Positions 24,955 to 32,580 of a stretch of DNA of 52,087 bases are shown one piece after another. The position numbers and the translations under genes are program-made. The number at the start of each line of letters is the position of its first letter. Position 1 is the first letter of the stretch. Source of the stretch: Limnohabitans sp. (lineage in GTDB: Bacteria; Pseudomonadota; Gammaproteobacteria; Burkholderiales; Burkholderiaceae_C); NCBI GenBank assembly GCA_009693225.1, contig SHXP01000001.1, positions 1 through 52,087 of the forward strand, in the 5' to 3' direction. The notes beneath the pieces are model-generated. The model had not been told where the DNA came from, did not search any database, and saw only the letters and a list, made by a program, of their open reading frames with translations.

Positions 24955-25626
24955 TCAGGGAAAACGCACCCAATTGCGTTTGACATCCTGCAAGGGCTGA
25001 TTGTGCCCTGAGTTGTGGGCGACCGCGCCGCCGCCGCCTGCCGGGACTGCCGGCGTAGCGACAGGGGCGGGCTGGTGAAGGGGGCTGTTTACCGGCATGG
25101 GCACGGCCACTTCTGTCGGGCCGCCGATGGTCACCGGGAGCAGGCGTTTTTTAGCTATCTCAAGCGGATCCGGCAAAGAAAGCGTTGAACCGGGGATCAG
25201 GTTTTTGGCATTGCCCTTGGCGAAGGCCTTGGGATTATTTTGCACCAGCGCATCGCGCAATATGTCGCTGCGCAAGGGGGTGCTGCCGTAAAACTTCTGC
25301 AACACCTTATCGACCGTGTCGCCGGCCTTGGTCTTGTAACTGCCGAACTCGGTCAGACCGCTGAGCTCTTTTTGCGGCAGCGGCTTGGCCGGGGGGAGTT
25401 CCACGCTTTTAACCTGGCTCTTGGCGACGGCTTCACTCTTGAGCGCTTTTTTCACCAAATCGCTTTGGGCGTTATCAGCGGGTCCGGGCAATTCCAGGTC
25501 GTTGAGCGTTTTGGGCCACTCCAGCGGCGGCTGTTGCTTGAGGGACTCGTTGGCAAACACCGTCACGCTGACGCCGCCGGACAAGAACACAGCGGCCAGG
25601 TAACAAGTGGTTCTGGACAACAACAT
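24955..25626 (-). CDS. Secreted LysM-like protein in the flgP-flgT group
   Basis: A 223 aa predicted periplasmic protein. It has a signal peptide (MLLSRTTCYLAAVFLSGGVSVTVFA, residues 1-25), a Pro/Lys-rich linker, and a LysM/FimV-like domain at about 95-155 (YKTKAGDTVDKVLQKFYGST, DALVQNNPKAFAKGNAKNL, PGSTLSLPDP). The tail is Pro/Gly-rich. GAAGGAG 5 nt before the ATG at 25626 fixes the start. A LysM-type domain suggests peptidoglycan contact, and its place directly after flgT suggests a link to the outer flagellar ring. No named family is assigned. Confidence 0.75.
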   Translation of the reverse strand: MLLSRTTCYLAAVFLSGGVSVTVFANESLKQQPPLEWPKTLNDLELPGPADNAQSDLVKKALKSEAVAKSQVKSVELPPAKPLPQKELSGLTEFGSYKTKAGDTVDKVLQKFYGSTPLRSDILRDALVQNNPKAFAKGNAKNLIPGSTLSLPDPLEIAKKRLLPVTIGGPTEVAVPMPVNSPLHQPAPVATPAVPAGGGGAVAHNSGHNQPLQDVKRNWVRFP

Positions 25627-25644
25627 AACGGCTCCTTCAGGCAA

Positions 25645-26697
25645 TCAAGGTATTTGGGGAATGGCAATCCAATGGGATTGGCCCGTGATTTTGGCCGATG
25701 TCTTGACCTTGAGTTCGGCATAGTATTCGCTGACCGAGACGACTTCGCCCATCGCCAGACTGTCAAAGGCACGCGGTTCCAGGGCACGCGACGGCAGTTG
25801 CTGTTTGTTGGTCAACACCATGAACATGCCGGGCTTGACGCCGCTGTTGCTGCCGCCGGCGATACGGACCGAGTCGCTTTTGACCTTGATCACTTCAAAC
25901 TGCGGTACGCGGCAGGACAAGGCGCGTTCCATGCCTTGTACAAAGCCTTGCACGCTGGCTTGAATTTGCGTCAGCACCACCGCGTCAAGCGGTTTGGGCG
26001 AGTTGGGAATCAGACGCGGCTGGTTGACAGTGATTTTCTGTTCCGCGTGGTAAATGGCCTGGCCCTGACTGCGCGAAAGCAATTCCCAGTGGACCACATA
26101 GGTGGTGGCTTCACCGCTGTTGTCGCGACTGGGCGCCAGGCTCAGTTTGAGTTGCAAAGCAACGGTTTGTTCGCCCTGGCCCAGCAATTTCTGCTCGTAG
26201 TTATCGCTCAAGAGTTTGCGTTCGTTCAAGCGCCACGAAACGGCTTGCTTGCTCAGCAGCAATGCCTGTTTTCTAAACTGCTGCTCAACCTGCTGTGCCT
26301 CCCATTGGGAACCGGCAGGTATATTGAGTACCTGTGAATCCCACAGCATCTGGTGCCAGGCCACCGCTTGACCGGCGGTTTTGCAGCCATCGGCCGAGTG
26401 TGATTTGCTGTCCATGTTCAAGCCCGAGGCCTTGGGCTGCCCGTCTATGTCACGGCCATAGGCCATGACGCGGATACCGCGCACTTCCATGCCGGCGACA
26501 AAACTGCTGGCCTCGCGCAAGACACCATGACCGTCGATGAAGGCGCTGGCGCGTACTTGCGTGGGTCCTTCCATGGCGCGCACCACCAGTGCCTGACGGA
26601 TCGCCTCGAGCCGGTCTTCGGCATTCAGCGGTTCAGACAGCACGGGAGCGGCCGAGCACACGGTCAGGCAGCCGACAAGAAGGGCACGCAGTTTCAT
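25645..26697 (-). CDS. flgT: FlgT-like H-ring protein
   Basis: FlgT builds the H ring around the LP ring in Vibrio polar flagella. The 350 aa product has a signal peptide (MKLRALLVGCLTVCSAAPVLS) and three apparent regions: an N-terminal LNAEDRLEAIRQALVVRAMEG domain, a middle region around QSHWELLSRSQ-type strands and a C-terminal domain VKSDSVRIAGGSNSGVKPGM with GEVVSVSEYYAELKV. The C-terminal pattern (V-I--G--GVK-GM-M-L) is the clearest match. Identification also rests on the neighbouring FlgP. No clear ribosome site is visible before the ATG at 26697. Confidence 0.72.
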   Translation of the reverse strand: MKLRALLVGCLTVCSAAPVLSEPLNAEDRLEAIRQALVVRAMEGPTQVRASAFIDGHGVLREASSFVAGMEVRGIRVMAYGRDIDGQPKASGLNMDSKSHSADGCKTAGQAVAWHQMLWDSQVLNIPAGSQWEAQQVEQQFRKQALLLSKQAVSWRLNERKLLSDNYEQKLLGQGEQTVALQLKLSLAPSRDNSGEATTYVVHWELLSRSQGQAIYHAEQKITVNQPRLIPNSPKPLDAVVLTQIQASVQGFVQGMERALSCRVPQFEVIKVKSDSVRIAGGSNSGVKPGMFMVLTNKQQLPSRALEPRAFDSLAMGEVVSVSEYYAELKVKTSAKITGQSHWIAIPQIP

Positions 26698-26717
26698 CGC
26701 AGACTTTGTGTTGAGAT

Positions 26718-27263
26718 TCAGCGGTTACCGCGAGAGGCGATTTGCGTGAGATACAGCATGCGCAAATCCTGCACCGCATTGCGGTCCAGCGACAAGGTGG
26801 TCTCGTAAGTATCGTCACCGACCGGCGTGATGCTGACCAGGGTGGCACCGTAGATCACACCTTCAACACGGGTGCGGAAGGTATCGTTCAACACCGTCAT
26901 GTCTGCCACGGTGGTGCTGGCGTCCAATTGCTGGCCATACACCTGTTCGGTCAAAGCACGGTAGGCATCAAGCTTGGAAGCACGGATGGCGAGCAAACGC
27001 TGTTGTGCGGCGTTCTTGTGGTTTTGGATGCTAATCACCGCATATCCGGTGGCCACCATGTTTTCCTTGCGCTCAAGCATGGGGGTGATCATGGAAACCG
27101 GCGCGGGTTCGGCAGCACTGCTGGGCGCGGTTTTACCCGGGGCAACGGGCGCAGGCGCTGCCAGAGTGAAGACAGGCGCAGGACCGGCGACTGAGGGTCT
27201 CATAGACTCGCAGGCACTCAAGGAAGCCAGCGCAACAAGTGTCAATGTCAAACGGTACAACAT
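26718..27263 (-). CDS. flgP: FlgP/LPP20 family outer-membrane lipoprotein
   Basis: FlgP is an outer-membrane lipoprotein that forms part of the basal-disk or H-ring structures of polar flagella. The 181 aa product has a lipobox LSAC with Cys18, a Pro/Ala-rich linker, then the LPP20-type core AAQQRLLAIRASKLDAYRALTEQVYGQQLDA with RTRVEGVIYGATLVSI and YETTLSLD. GAGGAA lies upstream of the ATG at 27263. It is the first gene of the group flgP, flgT, LysM-like, FliK-like, FlhB-like and has a sigma-28 promoter. Confidence 0.88.
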   Translation of the reverse strand: MLYRLTLTLVALASLSACESMRPSVAGPAPVFTLAAPAPVAPGKTAPSSAAEPAPVSMITPMLERKENMVATGYAVISIQNHKNAAQQRLLAIRASKLDAYRALTEQVYGQQLDASTTVADMTVLNDTFRTRVEGVIYGATLVSITPVGDDTYETTLSLDRNAVQDLRMLYLTQIASRGNR

Positions 27264-27338
27264 GGTGATTTCCTCTCAGAATGAAACAGGTGTTGTCCGG
27301 CTCATCCGGGCTTGCCTGCTTCAAGGGGTACATGCGAA

Positions 27339-27365
27339 GAATCGACCGCTTGGTCCGGTTCTTTA
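27339..27365 (-). promoter_or_regulatory. Sigma-28 type promoter of the flgP group
   Basis: Minus strand TAAAGAAC, 11 nt, GTCGATTC. It is almost the same as the fliC promoter (TAAAGAAT-N11-GTCGAATC). It ends 75 nt before flgP. Confidence 0.75.
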
Positions 27366-27440
27366 AAAATTAATCCGTCAGTGTGTCGAATACTTTTGAC
27401 GGCTTGTCAGCGCAATAGCATCAGCGACAATCGATTCTGC

Positions 27441-28559
27441 ATGAAGTCGCAATCTTTTTTCATTGGTACCAGCCCTATCGCGCAAGCTTTGCGCCGTCTG
27501 ATCACCACCATGGCCAACTCTAACGCCACAGTGCTCATCACCGGTGAAAGCGGCACCGGCAAAGAGCTGCTGGCGCGCTCGCTGCATGAACAATCCGACC
27601 GTGCAGGCGGCGCTTTTGTACCTATTAACTGTTCAGCCATACCTAAAGAATTACTCGAAAGTGAACTCTTCGGTCACCGCAAGGGTTCCTTCACCGGTGC
27701 GGTCGCGGACCGCATCGGACGCTTCGAACTGGCCCACGGTGGCACCATTTTTCTGGATGAAATCGGCGACATGAGCCTGGGCATGCAAGTCAAACTGCTG
27801 CGTGTGTTGCAGGAACGCTTGATCGACCCGGTGGGCGCTACCCGACAGGTTCCCATCGATGTGCGTGTCATTGCCGCCACACACCGGGATCTGGAAGCAG
27901 AAATACAGGCCACGCGCTTTCGCGAAGATTTGTACTATCGGCTTAACGTCTTACCAGTGGTCACACCGCCTTTGCGCGAACGCAAGGAAGACATCCCCGA
28001 ACTGCTGCGTTTTTATGCCGGACACTACAAAAACGGCAACAACCACCCGGTGAGCTTTTCACCTGAATTTTCAGACGCCCTCATCAACTACCCCTGGCCG
28101 GGCAATGTGCGTGAACTGTGCAATCTGATAGACCGCTTCAGCACGCTGTATGCCGGTCAGGTGCTGGACCTGCGCGCCATCCCTTCCAATCTGCTGCCCA
28201 AGGGACTGATACCGCTACAAATCGAATTGCTCGAGCGCAGCGGACCGGCGACCGCCCAGGATATGACCATGCCTCCCGAAGTGCTGGCGGAAATGCAAAA
28301 CGACAGCGGCTTGACAGTGGATCAGCCCCAACCGCAGGACAACGAGGTCGAGAGCATCATCATGCTGGCCCAGGGCATGCCGCATTTACCGGTCGAGGGC
28401 ATGTCGCTCAAGGACCGGCTGGCGGAAATAGAACGCAACATCATTGAACAGGCGCTGGAACGCTCGCAGGGCAATGTGTCGCGCACCGCCAAGCTGCTGA
28501 ACCTTCAACGCACCACGTTGATAGAGAAGATCAACAAGTACGAATTACGCAGCGCCTGA
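27441..28559 (+). CDS. FleQ/FlrA-like sigma-54 activator lacking N-domain
   Basis: AAA+ enhancer-binding activator of sigma-54 RNA polymerase, probably the master regulator of the sigma-54 promoters here. From the ATG at 27441 the 372 aa product begins directly at the AAA+ domain (SQSFFIGTSPIAQAL). It has Walker A GESGTGKE, the sigma-54 loop as GSFTGA instead of GAFTGA, Walker B GGTIFLDEIGDM, and the arginine-finger region FREDLYYRLNVLP. A Fis-type helix-turn-helix ends the protein (GNVSRTAKLLNLQRTTLIEKINKYEL), a FleQ-like signature. The usual ~130 aa FleQ N-terminal domain is missing. An in-frame start at 27312 would add 43 residues with no domain resemblance. No good ribosome site is seen. 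Confidence 0.88.
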   Translation: MKSQSFFIGTSPIAQALRRLITTMANSNATVLITGESGTGKELLARSLHEQSDRAGGAFVPINCSAIPKELLESELFGHRKGSFTGAVADRIGRFELAHGGTIFLDEIGDMSLGMQVKLLRVLQERLIDPVGATRQVPIDVRVIAATHRDLEAEIQATRFREDLYYRLNVLPVVTPPLRERKEDIPELLRFYAGHYKNGNNHPVSFSPEFSDALINYPWPGNVRELCNLIDRFSTLYAGQVLDLRAIPSNLLPKGLIPLQIELLERSGPATAQDMTMPPEVLAEMQNDSGLTVDQPQPQDNEVESIIMLAQGMPHLPVEGMSLKDRLAEIERNIIEQALERSQGNVSRTAKLLNLQRTTLIEKINKYELRSA

Positions 28560-28565
28560 AGTTTC

Positions 28566-29624
28566 TTATTTAGGATCCTGGTTCAGCACCGTGATGCTCA
28601 TACGGCGGTTGCGCGGGTCGAACTTATCTTTGGGATTGAACGGATCGGTATCAGCCACACCTTCGATGCGTGTGAAGCGGTCTTCCTTGATGCCTTTTTT
28701 CTGTAACAGCTGACGCGTGGCTTCGGCGCGTTCGGCTGACAGCGACCAGTTGTTTTTGCCGTCAGGGTTCTGAAAAGGCACTGCATCCGTATGACCGCGA
28801 ATAGCGACTTTGTTGGGCATATCGGCTAATGAGGCAGCGACTTCGGTGATCAAGGCAGAGGCCTTGCCTTGCATGCTGACACCGCCGCTGGGGAACATGG
28901 CGAAGTCGGCCTTGTCGATGATTTCAATGCGCAGACCGTCTTTGTCCCGGGTGATAGACACTTGGTCTTTGATCTGCTCGAACTTCTTATTTTCAGACAG
29001 TTTTTCATTGATCTCTTTTTCAAGCTTTTCAAAGTTTTCCTTGTCCTGCTGCTCGGCGATTTCTTTTTTCTGCGCCTTGGTCAGCTTATCCGGGTCGTTG
29101 CCGCCCTCGTCCTGGCTCTTGCCCTCGCCATTGCCGGAACTCGGGTCCTTGGCTTCGTTTTCGTTTTCAGGCGCCGGGTCGGTGTCCGGGTTGGGGCCGC
29201 CTTCCGATTTGGGTGTCAGGCGCTCGAGCAAACCGGTCTGGCGCATGGCGTAGGGAAACGCATCCGGGTCGATGATGGAACGACCGCCGAGCACGCCATT
29301 GGAGCCTGCGAGCTGGCCCACCGGGGTCAGGCTGTGTGAGGTGGGTTTGAAATAGTCGGCAATGCTTTTGCGCTGATCGGCGTTGGAAGCGCCCAGCAAC
29401 CACATCAACAAAAAGAAGGCCATCATGGCGGTCATCATGTCGGCCAGGGCGATCTTCCAGGCACCGCCGTGGGCACCGCCATGCCCGTCGGGCATTTTCT
29501 TAATGATGATGACCGGCGCAAGCGCCGCCGCGGCCTCGGGGGCCGGCGCCGGCGCCGCCTCGGCAAGAATGTCAGCCGGTGCAGCGTCTTCTGCTTGGGT
29601 AGGATCGGCTTTTTCGTCAGCCAT
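28566..29624 (-). CDS. motB: Flagellar stator protein MotB
   Basis: MotB anchors the proton-driven stator to peptidoglycan. The 352 aa product has one membrane segment (about 57-79) with the proton-binding Asp62 in ALADMMTAMMAFFLLMWL. The OmpA-like peptidoglycan-binding domain lies at about 245-345 (VAIRGHTDAVPF, NNWSLSAERAEATRQLL, DPRNRRMSI). Two oddities: about 55 Ala/Pro/His/Gly-rich residues precede the membrane segment, where E. coli has about 27, and a highly charged Glu/Lys linker occupies about 145-215. It starts 2 nt after motA. Confidence 0.96.
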   Translation of the reverse strand: MADEKADPTQAEDAAPADILAEAAPAPAPEAAAALAPVIIIKKMPDGHGGAHGGAWKIALADMMTAMMAFFLLMWLLGASNADQRKSIADYFKPTSHSLTPVGQLAGSNGVLGGRSIIDPDAFPYAMRQTGLLERLTPKSEGGPNPDTDPAPENENEAKDPSSGNGEGKSQDEGGNDPDKLTKAQKKEIAEQQDKENFEKLEKEINEKLSENKKFEQIKDQVSITRDKDGLRIEIIDKADFAMFPSGGVSMQGKASALITEVAASLADMPNKVAIRGHTDAVPFQNPDGKNNWSLSAERAEATRQLLQKKGIKEDRFTRIEGVADTDPFNPKDKFDPRNRRMSITVLNQDPK

Positions 29625-29626
29625 GT

Positions 29627-30487
29627 TTATTTGCCTCGCATGCCGTCGAAGATTTCACCGAACGACGGCTGACAATGGTGGTTGATCACCGATCGTGCCG
29701 CCTCGATCACTAAGGGCATGGGATGTCCGTGCAGGTTAGCCACGATGAGCTGTTGCACGACCTTCAAGAGTTCACCGTCTTCATCGATCACCTGGGCAAT
29801 GCGAACCGCAAACGGGCCGGCGACACCGTAGGCCAACAGCACGCCCATGAATGTTCCCACCAAGGCGCTACCGATCAAAGCACCCAGGACAGGCGGGGGC
29901 TGGTCAATCGCACCCATGGTTTTCACCACACCCAGCACACAAGCCACAATGCCAAGCGCTGGCAAAGCACCTTCCATATTAGTCCAAAAGGCAGCTTTAA
30001 GCATTTCGTGGTGATGGTGATTTTTAATGGAAGCCGTCATCACATCTTCCACGGCATAAGGACTCAAATTGCCCGAGGACACCACCATCAAACGGACGGT
30101 GTCGCAAATCAAAGCCAGCAGCGAATGGTCTTGTAACAGCGGAGGAAACTCGGCAAAGATGGCACTTGACTCGGGATTTTCAATATGCGGTTCAAGCGCA
30201 ACCGCGCCTTCCGCTTTCAGAGTTTTCAATATTTTAGAGACCACCAGAATGACAGCCAAGTAATCTTCCTTGTGGTACTTGGGGCCCTTGAAAACCAAGC
30301 CCACGGCACTGAAACCGGCGCCGACCGTGGCCTTGCTGTTACTGATAAGAGCAGCACCGACCGCAGCACCAAAAATTTGCGCGAACTCCCAAGGCGCGGC
30401 CTTGATCACGGGTGTTAAATCGCCACCGTGTGCGACGAACACGCCGAACACTGCGATCATCAAAACTACAAGACCAACTGCTGCCAT
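29627..30487 (-). CDS. motA: Flagellar stator protein MotA
   Basis: MotA forms the proton channel with MotB and contacts the rotor. The 286 aa product starts with a membrane segment (AAVGLVVLMIAVFGVFVAHGG) and has paired C-terminal segments (ALPALGIVACVLGVVKTMGA and VLGALIGSALVGTFMGVLLAYGV), with the cytoplasmic loop between them. GGAG lies 7 nt before the ATG at 30487. No promoter of its own is visible; it may be read from the fliS promoter through the hairpin at 30505-30537. Confidence 0.96.
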   Translation of the reverse strand: MAAVGLVVLMIAVFGVFVAHGGDLTPVIKAAPWEFAQIFGAAVGAALISNSKATVGAGFSAVGLVFKGPKYHKEDYLAVILVVSKILKTLKAEGAVALEPHIENPESSAIFAEFPPLLQDHSLLALICDTVRLMVVSSGNLSPYAVEDVMTASIKNHHHHEMLKAAFWTNMEGALPALGIVACVLGVVKTMGAIDQPPPVLGALIGSALVGTFMGVLLAYGVAGPFAVRIAQVIDEDGELLKVVQQLIVANLHGHPMPLVIEAARSVINHHCQPSFGEIFDGMRGK

Positions 30488-30504
30488 GTTCTTACTCCAC
30501 TGTT

Positions 30505-30537
30505 AAGGCAAACGGGGTCGCATGACCCCATTGCCTT
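30505..30537. repeat. Long hairpin in the fliS-motA gap
   Basis: AAGGCAA-CGGGGTC type arms pair around a GCAT loop: AAGGCAAACGGGGTC with GACCCCATTGCCTT, one bulge. It lies 17 nt before the motA start and is not followed by a T-run on either strand. Attenuator, processing site or weak terminator are all possible. Confidence 0.7.
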
Positions 30538-30591
30538 CAAATCTGTCTGCCAGAGTAACTGAAAAGCAATACCCTGCGACGAGTCTTAACT

Positions 30592-31014
30592 TCAATTCAT
30601 GCCCATTCCCGCCTGCTGTGCACGCGGGATCAAGGCAGGCACGGTTTCCCATGCACTACGGATTTCTTTCATTAAGCCATGGATTTCTTCCAAAGCTTCT
30701 AAATTGTTATGAGCATTCACGTGCAACAAACGGCGCGTAACGTAGTCATAAAGTTCATTTAAATTCTTGGCCAGATCGCCGCCCGTTTCGAAGTCAAGCG
30801 CGCCTTGAAGACCCAGCACAATACGGCAGGCTCGGGCAATCGATTTGCCCTTGTCTTCCTGGTTTTTATGCAGGATATGGCCTTTGGCGGCAGATATGCT
30901 CTCAATCAATCCGTCAAACAGCATTTGTATCAGCTCAACACTGTTGGCCTTGGACACTCCGGTGCTGACCTTGACCTGTCCGTAGGATTCGATGGCTCTG
31001 TGATTGGCTCTCAT
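30592..31014 (-). CDS. fliS: Flagellin export chaperone FliS
   Basis: FliS binds the flagellin C-terminus in the cytoplasm and prevents early polymerisation. The 140 aa product has the family features: ESYGQVKVSTGVSKANSVELIQMLFDGLIESI, a central KSIARACRIVLGLQGALDF and LYDYVTRRLLHVNAHNNLEALEEIHGLM. AGGAG lies 8 nt before the ATG at 31014. It is usually next to fliD but here sits between fliA and motA with its own sigma-28 promoter. Confidence 0.96.
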   Translation of the reverse strand: MRANHRAIESYGQVKVSTGVSKANSVELIQMLFDGLIESISAAKGHILHKNQEDKGKSIARACRIVLGLQGALDFETGGDLAKNLNELYDYVTRRLLHVNAHNNLEALEEIHGLMKEIRSAWETVPALIPRAQQAGMGMN

Positions 31015-31051
31015 GACTTTGGCTCCTGTAATTCAATCTTTGACAATGAAT

Positions 31052-31078
31052 GATTCGGAGTCATGGGCTCGAACTTGA
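31052..31078 (-). promoter_or_regulatory. Sigma-28 type promoter of fliS
   Basis: Minus strand TCAAGTTC, 11 nt, TCCGAATC. The -35 is the same as that of flgM. It lies in the gap after the unknown membrane-protein gene, 37 nt before fliS. Confidence 0.8.
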
Positions 31079-31105
31079 GAATGATTCTGCGATTGCATAC
31101 GAAAG

Positions 31106-31828
31106 TCATGCAGTTACAGGCCTGGCTTGCTGTTCAGCGGCCGGGGCGACCTGCTGCGCTTGCGCAGCATTATCCAGGCCGGACAAATCAGGCTGCAACA
31201 ACTGCGCTTCAGGTGCCTCGACAAACGGCAGCGCCGGTGCGACTTCTTCAGCCGGCGGCAAATGCGTCTGATCTTCTTTGCCTTCAGGGTGAATCAACAG
31301 TGTGGCCGAATAAGCTTCTGTCAAACCTATACCGATGCGCGCATAAATCATGCCTGTCACCTGATCGAGCGACTGCTGTATGCGCAACACATCATCGGGT
31401 TTGGCGGCTGCGAAATCGGCGCCGGCCTGATAAATGCTGGCCAGATGGTGCATGGGCAACCAGGACTCGAGCGAGCCGCGCGGCGTGGGAATCATGCGGT
31501 TATTGGTCGGCACGCCGGCGGTACCGGCCTTGCCGTGGACATAACCCTCCATGAACACCTGTTCAATATGCTGGCGCAACACGGGTTCGTAATGCGGCTT
31601 GAGGTTGCCGACAAATTTGGCATCGACGCCCGGCACCGGAATGCCGCTCATGGCGTCCCACAGGGCTTTGCCGGATAACTCGCCGAACAATCCGTCGTTA
31701 TAGGTCTGCGGAATGTCTGATTTGTCATAACTCTGGTAAATCACATTCACCTTATCGATGATGTAGAGCACCAGAATAAAAACCAGCAGCAAACCCCAGG
31801 CGAAAAAAAGTTGGAAAAAACTGTTCAT
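31106..31828 (-). CDS. Membrane-anchored protein of unknown function, coupled to fliA
   Basis: A 240 aa protein I do not recognise. One N-terminal membrane segment (FFQLFFAWGLLLVFILVLYIID) is followed by a soluble region with polar, possibly helical sequence (LRQHIEQVFMEGYVHGKAG, LASIYQAGADFAAAKPDDVLRIQQSLDQVTGMIYARIGIGL) and a Pro/Ala/Gln-rich C-terminal 60 residues. The start overlaps the fliA stop as ATGA, so translation is coupled to fliA. It is the last gene of the flhA-flhF-flhG-fliA run. A flagellar role at the inner membrane is likely from context, but none is shown by sequence. Confidence 0.85.
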   Translation of the reverse strand: MNSFFQLFFAWGLLLVFILVLYIIDKVNVIYQSYDKSDIPQTYNDGLFGELSGKALWDAMSGIPVPGVDAKFVGNLKPHYEPVLRQHIEQVFMEGYVHGKAGTAGVPTNNRMIPTPRGSLESWLPMHHLASIYQAGADFAAAKPDDVLRIQQSLDQVTGMIYARIGIGLTEAYSATLLIHPEGKEDQTHLPPAEEVAPALPFVEAPEAQLLQPDLSGLDNAAQAQQVAPAAEQQARPVTA

Positions 31829-32580
31829 GCCATCCTCCGTCCGAATTTGCTGACCTGATCGTCACCCACTTGCAAAGTGCCGCGCAGTTTTTTAACCACC
31901 GAAGACAGAATCTGGCTGACGCGCGATTCGCTGACCTCCAGCACTTCGCCGATTTCCTTCAAATTCAGTTCTTCCACATAATAGAGTTGCATGACCAGTT
32001 GTTCACGCTCGGGGAAGCTGGCAATCGCATCGGTCACCGCTTCCATGAATTCGGCTTCCTCGACCATCACATCGGGCTGGCGCGAAGCATCATCTGCAAT
32101 GCTCATCACTTCTTCCGTGACAACTTCCAGCGAATAGGTTTCAAAGCGACGCGCCTTACCGAGTTCTTTCTGGAAATCCTCCAGTTCCTTACCCATGTAC
32201 TCGGCAATCTCGGCCTGGGTCGGCGCACGGCCGAGTTCAGAAGCCAGAGCATGCAGGGTTTCGTTGTGCGATTTGTTGAAAGCGACGGCCGAGCGCGGCA
32301 GAAAGGACAAACGCCTGACCTCGTCGAGCATCGCCCCGCGCACCCGACTGTGGGCAAAGTTTTCAAAGTCCACGCCCTTGCTCGCATCAAAAGCCCGCGA
32401 GGCTTCGAGCAGTCCCATCATGCCGACCTGTATCAATTCGTCGAGCTCCATGTAGGCAGGAACTCGCGCCTTCAAATGCAAGGCCACGCGTTTGACCATT
32501 CCCAGGTGGGCCAGTATCAGTTCCTCGCCCTGCGGGCGCGCCTGGCTGTACATCTTCATTGGTGACATCGTGCGCATCAT
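31825..32580 (-). CDS. fliA: Flagellar sigma factor FliA (sigma-28)
   Basis: Sigma factor for late flagellar genes; the six TAAAG/TCAAG-N11-CGA sites in this window are its expected targets. The 251 aa product has region 2 (HLGMVKRVALHLKARVPAYMELDELIQVGMMGLLEA, VDFENFAHSRVRGAMLDEVR), region 3 (ALASELGRAPTQAEIAEYMG) and region 4 with the helix-turn-helix LNLKEIGEVLEVSESRVSQILS. Its ATG at 32580 overlaps the flhG stop (ATGA), with a second ATG one codon on. Its inhibitor FlgM is encoded at 22717. Confidence 0.97.
   Translation of the reverse strand: MMRTMSPMKMYSQARPQGEELILAHLGMVKRVALHLKARVPAYMELDELIQVGMMGLLEASRAFDASKGVDFENFAHSRVRGAMLDEVRRLSFLPRSAVAFNKSHNETLHALASELGRAPTQAEIAEYMGKELEDFQKELGKARRFETYSLEVVTEEVMSIADDASRQPDVMVEEAEFMEAVTDAIASFPEREQLVMQLYYVEELNLKEIGEVLEVSESRVSQILSSVVKKLRGTLQVGDDQVSKFGRRMA

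Noticed and set aside
25240..26337. 365-codon frame antisense to flgT and the LysM-like gene
   Set aside because: Spans two real genes on the other strand and lacks domains or a ribosome site.
30541..30565. CTGGCAGACAGATTTGA as a sigma-54 promoter of motA
   Set aside because: The -12 element reads TTTG instead of TTGC.
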